DNA of 20,087 nucleotides. Origin: Mesostigma viride. Taxonomy: Eukaryota; Streptophyta; Mesostigmatophyceae; Mesostigmatales; Mesostigmataceae. The stretch covers positions 1-20,087 of the forward strand of contig RPFO01002122.1 of NCBI GenBank assembly GCA_009746045.1, written 5' to 3'. Within the stretch, counting starts at the first letter, position 1, and every line of letters starts with the position of its first letter. The notes below the pieces were generated by a model. The model made no database searches. It worked only from the letters and a program-made list of their open reading frames with translations, and was not told where the DNA came from. Position numbers and translations under genes: made by a program. Of this stretch, positions 17,401-20,087 are shown in pieces.

Positions 17401-19884
17401 TGTTAACCAAGCTAGCTGTAAAATAGGAATGACACACATTGGAGACTGTCCAAGTAAGAGGGGCGGGGGTTGCTGAGAGTCATTTTTGTGTCGAGATTCT
17501 ATTGGTGTGAATGGAGTGACTAAGATTAGTAAGGTATGAGAGCATGTCATGGGCACTGTCCAAGTTAGGGAGAAATGAGAATCCCTTTTACACGTACAAT
17601 GTGCAGGCTATAGCGTGTCATAGTCGAACGAGGAAGAGCAAATAGCAAACTGAATTAATGCTCTGTGTATAGTTAAGAATCCATGGGGTGGAAACCGGCA
17701 TACTTGGGTGGATTATTCGTACCTCCGTCACCCTAGCTGTAGTGACTGTTCTTCTATATTCTGTTTGTTAAGCTATTCGCTCACTTTGTCGTTGCTCGCG
17801 GCGGGCTCGAAGGGGGCCGATCTGCCGCCTAGACCGTAACTCTACCGTCCGTCAGGTACACCATGTGCGGTGCTTTGCTAGGTTGAACTATACTAGAGGG
17901 GGCCGGCTGTGTGCTGGTAATGCCTAGTGCAGTACGTGCACCCCCCTTTCGTGGTAAATTAAGCACCAAAAGGGGGCGCGGCGCCTTGAACGCACTCTCA
18001 GAGATCTAGAGATATTTGTGCACCCGTATATACTTAGAATGGTGCGAAGGACGTAGGAAGGCCTTTTTGCATCTTCCACCCACCCACCCACCCACCACCC
18101 ACCCACCCACCCACCACCCACCCACCCACCCACCCACCCACCCACCCACCCACCCCCACCCACACCCACCCACCCACCCACCCACCCACCCACCCACCCA
18201 CCCACCCACCCACCCACCCACCCACCCACCCACCACCCACCACCAACCGACCAACCATCCACCCACCCACCCACCCACGCTGCTGTTTCAGGGACAAGCT
18301 TGGGCCAAGGGGGCATGTGCTGGGCCCCAGCATGGCGAAATGGCCAGCTTGACATGATTTTTACAATGATTTTGATGGTGTGGCTGGGCACCACAGACAT
18401 GCCTGCACACATTCATTGGTAACTTCCCGTTAGTTTCCCGTGGTGGGGAGGCAGCCCAAAGGACCTTAGCTTCAGCCATCCATGGTTAAGACTAGCTATG
18501 TTCAGGACTAGCCATGATTAAAAATAGCTCTGGTCAGAAATATCTCTGTTCAGACCACCCACCCCCGCTCACGCGGGGTGCTTTGCAACGCCCACCAATC
18601 ACCTGTGGTGCCCCGTCTTTCAATTGTTACAAAATATGTTGTATGAACTGTGTCGTCCAGGCCATTACGATGTAACTGGCAAGTGAGGTATGTTAAATGT
18701 AAAATATATGCTGTGGTGTTGCTGTGGTGTTGCTATGGTGTTGCTATGGTGTTGTATTGTCTAGTTACCATGCTCATCAATGCTGCCAGGCAGCGATGGT
18801 GGAAATGTTGTTTGAAATGTGTTTGCTATATACTATATCGTTGTGTAGGCTGTTTTACTGCTGATGTCAGCGCTACACAGCGGCGGCGGTGGAGCTTAGC
18901 TTGATGCGTTTGTGGTCTGGACTGTTGCGTTTATCAACTGTTTTATTGCTGATGTCAGCGCTACACAGCGCGGCGGTGGAGCTTAACTTGATGCGTTTGT
19001 GGTCTGGACTGTTGCGTTTATCAACTGTTTTATTGCTGATGTCAGCGCTACGAGGCGACGATGATGGAACTCAAGTTTGCCACCTGCCAGGGTGATGTGG
19101 AACGCGTTCGCCAGATCCTGCGGCTGGGAGTGTACATCAGCGGGTGAGCCGGCACGCACACGCACGAAATCACACACATACACACAAAAGCACACATCCG
19201 CACATAAACATGCACACACACGCATATGGACACACCCACACATGGACACACTCACCCAGTCGTGGAAGCACTCGAGGCAAGTCTTATGAACGTATCTCCC
19301 CTGTTCGCTGCACGCGCCCTTTCACTTCTATGCTCCCATCGACGTTCGCGGTCTTATTCACTCTTTCATTCTGTTTTTATGTTCCCTCATGCTGATGCTA
19401 CGTAACGCCCGCGTCAGCCATGACCCTGTGTTGCATTTCCCTGCAATTCATTTTATTCACCATTCTACTCATCTTTTAATTACTTTATTTACAGCAATTT
19501 AATTGGTGTAACTTTTCCCTTAATGTAACCTAAACTAGCTCGAATTGACACAACGTTCTTGGACCGATCCACAGCACTGATTACGACGGTCGCACCGCAC
19601 TCCACCTGGCCGCCTCTGCGGGCAATGAGGACGTTGTCCGCGCCCTCCTCGAGGAAGGGGTGGCCCTTAACGTCAAGGATCGATGGGGCACCACCGCACT
19701 GCACGACGCGGCCATGGCCCACGAGGGGGTGGCCCGACTCCTCCACGCCAGCGGGGCGGTGCTCGAGTGCCAGGGGCTCCCTGGGGTGCTCATGGATGCG
19801 GCCGCGAGGGCGGACGTCCCATTGCTGCGGCGGTTCTTGGACAGTGGTGTGGATGTCAACACGCCGGACTATGATGGGCGTACG
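3048..19884 (+). CDS. Plant-type Shaker-like ion channel with cyclic-nucleotide-binding-like and ankyrin domains (spliced, 3' partial)
   Basis: Thirteen exons, listed individually, join through GT-AG introns. The product is a membrane channel subunit, expected to form tetramers in the plasma membrane or an internal membrane. Domains in order: a disordered N-terminus of about 500 residues, S1 to S6 with a basic S4, a pore loop, a C-linker, a cyclic-nucleotide-binding homology domain, a disordered linker and ankyrin repeats. The S5-pore TWIG motif, the DIIMGNLL block after the nucleotide-binding domain and the [14 protein letters not shown] ankyrin repeat match plant AKT/KAT/SKOR channels. The selectivity filter does not: SNLGFEI replaces TxGYGD, so ion preference cannot be assumed. 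Exons 1, 10 and 11 contain about seven single-base frame slips. The first in-frame ATG is at 3048; frame 0 is open back to about 2889, so an earlier exon is possible. The gene continues beyond the window. It could be a pseudogene, but intact exons 2-9 and 12-13 argue against that. Confidence 0.9.
4643..4713 (+). repeat. Donor-like TAAGT repeats at the start of intron 1
   Basis: The true donor GTAAGT is followed within 70 bp by several ATAAGTA units and one GTAAGTAAG, in a degenerate tandem arrangement. It looks like short local duplication of the splice donor, though the words are brief enough to be partly chance. Confidence 0.4.
4714..5188. other. Intron 1, unique part
   Basis: No coding signal. 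It carries two diverged copies of a short block around CCGCGGAACGCGGTCGTGCG (about 4885) and CCGCGCGATGCGGTCACGTG (about 5045), each a small GC palindrome-like element followed by an AT-rich stretch. Otherwise I see nothing. Confidence 0.4.
5189..5640 (+). repeat. (CCT)n tract with long C runs, intron 1
   Basis: About 450 bp, almost pure C/T on the sense strand. CCT units dominate, broken by an 18-base C run (5207-5224), a 10-base C run and another near 5426. It ends 60 bp before the exon 2 acceptor, so it may act as an outsized polypyrimidine tract. Open frames through it are low-complexity artefacts. Confidence 0.95.
5700..5762 (+). CDS. Exon 2: first part of S1
   Basis: Phase 0-0, 63 nt. 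It encodes SPFAKRW followed by a hydrophobic stretch ([13 protein letters not shown]), the start of the S1 helix; plant Shaker channels have an SPF-containing motif at the same place. The acceptor AG at 5698-5699 lies only about 60 bp after a 450-bp C/T tract. The donor is GTAAGT at 5763. Confidence 0.85.
5763..7103. other. Intron 2
   Basis: No coding signal. It holds a short duplication CCACATGGCATGCT (about 5780) and CCACATAGCATGCT (about 5830). A diverged block repeats near 6455-6500 and 6790-6835 (TCAACATTTTCACAGCTCAA and relatives). CACCTGCCACC-type tandem units (about 7048-7092) lie just before the exon 3 acceptor. Confidence 0.45.
7104..7261 (+). CDS. Exon 3: end of S1, S1-S2 loop and S2
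   Basis: Begins AFPFRVAL (end of S1) and carries the S2 helix at about 7160-7225, with the acidic D of [11 protein letters not shown] in the position conserved as the S2 charge-transfer residue of voltage sensors (plant FFAIDI-type motif). It ends inside the S2-S3 linker, phase 2, donor GTGAGT at 7262. A decayed copy of its 3' edge lies in the next intron at 7386-7432. Confidence 0.9.
7386..7432 (+). repeat. Decayed copy of exon 3 3' edge and donor
   Basis: GCGAGTGCTCACGAAG, continuing to GTATCTGGTAAGTGG, mirrors the end of exon 3 (GCGTGCTCATGAACAAG ... ACATCTG|GTGAGTG, 7230-7267) about 160 bp upstream. The copy keeps a consensus-like donor, GTAAGT, at 7419. Confidence 0.65.
7515..7672 (+). 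repeat. Degenerate 23-bp tandem array, intron 3
   Basis: About seven units of the type CTATCCCAAGCACTCTCCAC (period 22-24), strongest in the first three and decaying rightwards. It ends about 95 bp before the exon 4 acceptor. Confidence 0.75.
7768..7943 (+). CDS. Exon 4: S3 and most of the S4 voltage sensor
   Basis: Starts [12 protein letters not shown], the linker before S3 (compare IRYLSTW-type sequence in KAT1). The S3 helix lies at about 7826-7880. S4 follows with Arg every third residue: [11 protein letters not shown] at 7910-7942. The exon ends phase 1 at GCAAG|GTACG. Copies of this junction recur in the intron at 7990-8020 and in a 62-66 bp repeat at 8067-8210. Confidence 0.9.
7990..8020 (+). 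repeat. Decayed copy of exon 4 3' edge and donor
   Basis: GATGGATCATCCGGCTGACG, followed by ACGAGGC, resembles the exon 4 junction CCGGATCATCCGCCTGCAAG|GTACGAGGC at 7924-7952. Spacing is about 65 bp, the same as the repeat period that follows it. Confidence 0.55.
8067..8210 (+). repeat. 62-66 bp tandem repeat carrying donor-like junctions
   Basis: Units start at 8067, 8129 and 8195 with CCAGCTGCATGGTAGACC, CCAGCTGCAAGGTAGACG and CCAGCTGCGAGGTGGG. Each begins like the exon 4 junction (CCGCCTGCAAG|GTACG), so the array looks like successive duplications of that donor. The middles share TTAGTAGATAGCAAAGGTAG-type sequence. Confidence 0.7.
8394..8431 (+). CDS. Exon 5 (38 nt): end of S4 and S4-S5 linker
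   Basis: A micro-exon, phase 1 to 0, encoding [13 protein letters not shown] when joined to exon 4. It supplies a further S4 Arg and the acidic/basic S4-S5 linker, matching RLEKDIRFN-type sequence in KAT1. Acceptor CGCAG at 8389-8393, donor GTGAGT at 8432. A recognisable copy of its 3' half and donor region lies at 8609-8650. Confidence 0.85.
8609..8650 (+). repeat. Decayed copy of exon 5 and its donor
   Basis: CCCCGTGCGATGGACTGTGA, then CGTCCATGCTGAATGTGCC, mirrors exon 5 (CCGCATGATGGAGCGTGATG, then TCCACGTCAAT|GTGAGTG, 8401-8438) about 210 bp upstream. The region between ends in short TATGG-rich repeats. Confidence 0.65.
9041..9179 (+). repeat. Degenerate C-rich tandem repeat before exon 6
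   Basis: A run of about 17 C followed by four decayed units of the form CCCCCTGATGTAGCCCCCTG (period roughly 30 bp). It lies within 40-180 bp of the exon 6 acceptor and is C-rich on the sense strand like the other tracts. Confidence 0.65.
9220..9262 (+). CDS. Exon 6 (43 nt): start of S5
   Basis: A second micro-exon, encoding [15 protein letters not shown], the first half of S5. Acceptor CCGCAG at 9214-9219, donor GTACGC at 9263, phase 0 to 1. It joins exon 7 to give the S5 sequence [15 protein letters not shown], which matches the HCAGCFNYL-type region of plant channels. Confidence 0.85.
9263..9807. other. Intron 6, left part
   Basis: No coding signal. There is one open frame of modest length on each strand with no coding bias. 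I see no clear repeat except scattered short CATAGTA/TAGTAG words near 9575-9635. Confidence 0.35.
9808..9984 (+). repeat. (CCT)n tract, intron 6
   Basis: About 177 bp of CCT units with a few CTCTCC interruptions, pure pyrimidine on the sense strand. It lies about 510 bp before the exon 7 acceptor, so it is not acting directly as that site's pyrimidine tract. Confidence 0.95.
10494..10722 (+). CDS. Exon 7: S5, TWIG motif and pore loop
   Basis: Encodes the second half of S5, the S5-pore loop with STWIGQW (TWIG is typical of plant Shaker channels), then the pore helix [13 protein letters not shown] and the filter region SNLGFEI (10667-10687), followed by HTEWVEML before S6. The anchors on both sides (TWIG, and WVEML against plant REML) fix the alignment. 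The frame is unbroken, so the loss of GYGD is real in this sequence and not an indel effect. Ends phase 2 before GTACTG at 10723. Confidence 0.9.
10795..11075 (+). repeat. Fragments of the exon 7 3' edge in intron 7
   Basis: Three decayed pieces follow the true exon end (ATACCGAGTGGGTCGAGATG, then CTCGCAAG|GTAC, 10695-10726). They are 10795-10822 (GATCAAGTTACTCGCCAG), 10933-10975 (GTGCACACCGAGTGGGTTGA, then CACGCCAG) and 11041-11075 (CAGACCGAGTGGATCAAGAG, then GCTCGCCAG). The shared words ACCGAGTGG and CTCGCCAG make chance unlikely. Confidence 0.65.
10857..10933 (+). repeat. 26-bp tandem repeat, three copies
   Basis: Three consecutive units of TTTATAGTGTCCATGAACAT, continuing GGGTGC, with a single A/G difference in the middle copy. 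The array lies between two of the exon 7 edge fragments. Confidence 0.9.
11150..11690 (+). repeat. 59-bp minisatellite, about nine copies
   Basis: Units contain CATCTGGTCATGCATTACTA, then CCTACACTCTGTATGATAAA and CATACTGCATGC, with few substitutions. CTGGTCATGC recurs every 59 bp from about 11159 to 11631. A more diverged founder-like unit at 11072-11120 follows directly on the exon 7 edge fragment, so the array may have grown from duplicated exon-intron sequence. Near-identity of units means recent expansion or ongoing homogenisation. Confidence 0.95.
11825..11920 (+). repeat. 26-bp direct repeat, 70 bp apart
   Basis: TTTTCTGATGGTAACATGTC, continuing CAYTCT, occurs at 11825-11850 and 11895-11920 with one difference. 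It is followed by a pyrimidine-rich stretch up to the exon 8 acceptor. Confidence 0.85.
12128..12317 (+). CDS. Exon 8: S6 and start of the C-linker
   Basis: Encodes the hydrophobic S6 helix [20 protein letters not shown] and then the C-linker ([20 protein letters not shown], continuing SVSRYFEFQ). It matches the SYILG/AYLIG S6 motif and the NQLPHDIQDQM-type C-linker of plant channels. Acceptor TTGCAG at 12122-12127, donor GTGGGT at 12318, phase 2 to 0. Codon use is strongly G/C-ending. Confidence 0.9.
12318..12801. other. Intron 8
   Basis: No coding signal. It contains a decayed copy of the exon 9 start (separate entry) and short repeats of the words TACCCAGTGG (about 12501 and 12741) and AAAGAGT. 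The stretch 12440-12720 has several AACAA/GAGCA-type blocks that look like older copies of the same exon edge. Confidence 0.45.
12676..12715 (+). repeat. Decayed copy of exon 9 5' edge
   Basis: CTGTACTACAAGAACAGAGA, then GCAGCAC, matches the exon 9 start CAG|TATCACAAGAACGGCGA, then GCAGCAC (12799-12825), at 22 of 27 positions, 119 bp upstream. The acceptor AG has become TG, so this copy is no longer a usable splice site. Confidence 0.65.
12802..12969 (+). CDS. Exon 9: C-linker and entry to the nucleotide-binding-like domain
   Basis: Encodes [19 protein letters not shown], continuing [20 protein letters not shown] and [14 protein letters not shown]. It aligns with the C-linker (LP.SIR..I) and the first helix of the plant nucleotide-binding homology domain (LFQG.S..F...LV...). 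Acceptor ACAG at 12798-12801, donor GTGGGT at 12970, both phase 0. A decayed copy of its 5' edge is at 12676-12715, and copies of its donor lie downstream. Confidence 0.9.
13019..13145 (+). repeat. Degenerate repeats of the exon 9 donor region
   Basis: The true junction CGAG|GTGGGTGCTGGCGT is followed by GCGTGGGTGCTGAAA (about 13027), TATGGGTGTTGGCC (about 13067) and two GGGAGCGGGC blocks (about 13091 and 13110) with GTGTTGGCGTGC. Each resembles the donor and first intron bases. Confidence 0.5.
13425..14868 (+). repeat. 1.44-kb uninterrupted pyrimidine tract, CCCT/CCCCT
   Basis: About 1,444 bases with no purine on the sense strand: mixed CCCT and CCCCT units with occasional CCT, CCCCCCT and CTCT. 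The minus strand is a continuous GGGA/GGGGA array meeting the simple G-quadruplex pattern throughout, and the mirror-symmetric nature allows triplex DNA. The C/T-rich context continues to within a few bases of the exon 10 acceptor (14938). Long open frames on both strands here are repeat artefacts. Confidence 0.97.
14939..15221 (+). CDS. Exon 10: cyclic-nucleotide-binding homology domain (two frame slips)
   Basis: Starts [21 protein letters not shown], then the beta-roll [14 protein letters not shown], the [14 protein letters not shown] segment (GE of the phosphate-binding cassette) and [19 protein letters not shown]. The cassette lacks the RTA seen in true cyclic-nucleotide-gated channels and is closer to the plant PQ..TVR form, so ligand binding is doubtful. 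The middle 120 nt read in a different frame from both ends: one extra T in TTTT (14999-15002) and one missing base near 15128-15132. The two slips cancel, which argues for sequence error. Ends phase 1 before GTGAGT at 15222. Confidence 0.85.
15222..15932. other. Intron 10 with decoy donors and decoy acceptors
   Basis: The left part repeats the donor region of exon 10: GGCAATATG|GTGAGTA is echoed by GTGCAATGGTGTGTTGC (about 15257) and TATGGCAATGGTGGGTTGG (about 15296). The middle has two copies of GTGACCTATGTGCCGTGCGT (about 15468) / GTGACCTATATGCCGCACGT (about 15641). The right part holds two copies of the exon 11 acceptor (separate entry). Confidence 0.55.
15567..15860 (+). repeat. Two copies of the exon 11 acceptor and exon start
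   Basis: True site: GCGACCACAACCAG|ACATTATCATGGGCAACC. Copy 1 at 15567: TCAG|ACATCATCATGGGCAAAC. Copy 2 at 15821: GCGACCACAACCAG|ACATGATTATGGGCCACC, exactly 98 bp before the true acceptor. Both keep the AG. If spliced to exon 10, copy 1 would read DIIMGKQF and meet a stop at 15733; copy 2 would read DMIMGHQ and stop at once. Either would end the protein before the ankyrin domain. Confidence 0.8.
15933..16571 (+). CDS. Exon 11: disordered linker between nucleotide-binding and ankyrin domains (several frame slips)
   Basis: Joined to exon 10 it reads [18 protein letters not shown], matching the DGTIIMNNLLQHL block of AKT channels. The rest is a Ser/Arg/Gly-rich linker with basic patches (GKRRRS, PKRRGSR), an acidic stretch [13 protein letters not shown] and two helical blocks ([24 protein letters not shown]). 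Keeping the coding signal needs four one-base corrections: a missing base in GGGAAA (about 15979-15984), an extra T in TTTT (16273-16276), a missing G in GGG (about 16323-16327), and a missing base near 16426-16431. A true null allele or tiny introns are alternatives. The linker is longer than in plant homologues. Donor GTACGC at 16572. Confidence 0.65.
16572..18076. other. Intron 11, left part
   Basis: AT-rich, no coding signal. It carries a (GTT)n microsatellite at 16864-16886 and at least five copies of a TTTGTTTGGT block (near 16713, 16775, 17021, 17081 and 17144), often preceded by ACTTCTTTG. These look like remains of a degenerate repeat family. Nothing recognisable between about 17240 and 18060. 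Confidence 0.45.
18077..18278 (+). repeat. (CCCA)n microsatellite, intron 11
   Basis: About 200 bp of CCCA units with rare CCA or CCCCCA variants. The minus strand is a (TGGG)n array that satisfies the G-quadruplex pattern over its whole length. Confidence 0.95.
18709..18755 (+). repeat. 11-bp tandem repeat, four copies
   Basis: GCTGTGGTGTT occurs twice, then GCTATGGTGTT twice, then decays into TGTATTGTC. Period 11. Confidence 0.85.
18851..19050 (+). repeat. 87/88-bp tandem repeat containing the exon 12 acceptor
   Basis: Two nearly identical units are followed by the true exon. CTGATGTCAG|CGCTAC occurs at 18861, 18949 and 19036, so three acceptors of equal strength stand in a row, with AG ending at 18870, 18958 and 19045. 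After each upstream AG comes a decayed exon start (CACAGCGGCGGCGGTGGAGC against GAGGCGACGATGATGGAACT). The copies differ by one indel and one substitution, so this duplication is recent. Use of the second acceptor meets a stop within about 10 codons; use of the first reads out of frame to 19095. Confidence 0.9.
19046..19143 (+). CDS. Exon 12: first ankyrin repeat
   Basis: Encodes [20 protein letters not shown], continuing [12 protein letters not shown], corresponding to LKLNSAAFYGDMYQLKSLIRAGADP in plant SKOR. The acceptor TCAG at 19042-19045 is the last of three near-identical acceptors in an 87/88-bp tandem repeat. The donor is GTGAGC at 19144, phase 2. A stop-containing product would follow use of either upstream acceptor. 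Confidence 0.85.
19144..19574. other. Intron 12
   Basis: No coding signal. A CA-rich tract of roughly 105 bp (19151-19255) follows the donor, with irregular CACACA, CACG and ACACCC units; the rest is unique and AT-rich. Confidence 0.6.
19575..19884 (+). CDS. Exon 13: ankyrin repeats 2 to 4 and start of 5
   Basis: Reads [19 protein letters not shown], then [34 protein letters not shown] and TPDYDGRT. The spacing and the two DYDGRT motifs match SKOR/AKT ankyrin domains (TDYDGRSPLHLAA and KDYDHRTPLHVAA). One repeat has lost the TPLH core ([12 protein letters not shown]), as also seen at that position in SKOR. Acceptor CCACAG at 19569-19574, donor GTGAGT at 19885, phase 0. The next ankyrin exon is outside the window. 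Confidence 0.9.
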
Positions 19885-20087
19885 GTGAGTTTTGTTCTTT
19901 TTCTATGGACTTTGCATGTGCGCCTCCCTCCCCCTGTTTGGACAGCAACGGGCACATCATAGGGGCAGCTGAGCGAGGTGGGGCGGACAGTCTGGGCAGA
20001 GAGGCTGGGCTTGAAGGAAGCACAGGAAATGCAGGATGGACAGTGATCTCTATTTGGGCTGATATGCGATGACAGCGTGCGCCTGGT

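Noticed and set aside
18077-18278. Telomeric repeat
   Set aside because: The unit is CCCA/TGGG, not the TTTAGGG or TTAGGG type; an internal microsatellite is the simpler reading.
18006-18412. Gly/Trp/Val-rich minus-strand frames and a Pro/His/Thr plus-strand frame
   Set aside because: Translated CCCA microsatellite; no coding bias in the flanks.

Overview
The window is eukaryotic nuclear DNA. One large, intron-rich gene runs left to right from about 3.0 kb past the right edge. I can place 13 exons. Every intron between them starts with GT and ends with AG, and the exons join in phase except for the local frame breaks described below. The spliced product is a plant-type Shaker ion channel of the AKT/KAT/SKOR kind: a long disordered N-terminus, six membrane segments with a charged S4, a TWIG motif between S5 and the pore, a C-linker, a cyclic-nucleotide-binding-like domain and ankyrin repeats. 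This architecture, the strong G/C bias at third codon positions and the huge low-complexity introns suggest a green alga, possibly a repeat-rich prasinophyte. The organism call is inference; no marker gene is present.

Layout. 1-2880: no convincing gene; a diverged repeat pair, several good inverted repeats and a tRNA-like B-box remnant. 3048-4642: exon 1, the N-terminal region. 5700-12317: exons 2-8, the membrane domain, S1 to S6. 12802-15221: exons 9-10, C-linker and nucleotide-binding-like domain, separated by an intron that is mostly one uninterrupted 1.44-kb C/T tract. 15933-16571: exon 11, a disordered linker. 19046-19884: exons 12-13, ankyrin repeats. 19885-20087: start of the next intron; the 3' end of the gene lies outside the window.

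Three things stand out. (1) Where plant Shaker channels have the K+ selectivity filter (TxGYGD), this protein reads SNLGFEI in a clean, unbroken frame, so it probably does not conduct like a normal K+ channel. (2) The introns contain decayed tandem copies of the neighbouring exon edges, splice site included. I see this at exons 3, 4, 5, 7, 9, 11 and 12 and more weakly at 1 and 10. It looks like a record of introns growing by repeated duplication of their own splice junctions, and it leaves arrays of decoy donors and acceptors. (3) Simple repeats in these introns (CCT, CCCT/CCCCT, CCCA) all have the C-rich strand on the sense side, putting long potential G-quadruplex tracts on the template strand.

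The reading frame is broken by about seven single-base slips in exons 1, 10 and 11, mostly in short homopolymers, while exons 2-9 and 12-13 are intact. This fits base-calling or assembly error better than gene decay, but the sequence alone cannot decide.
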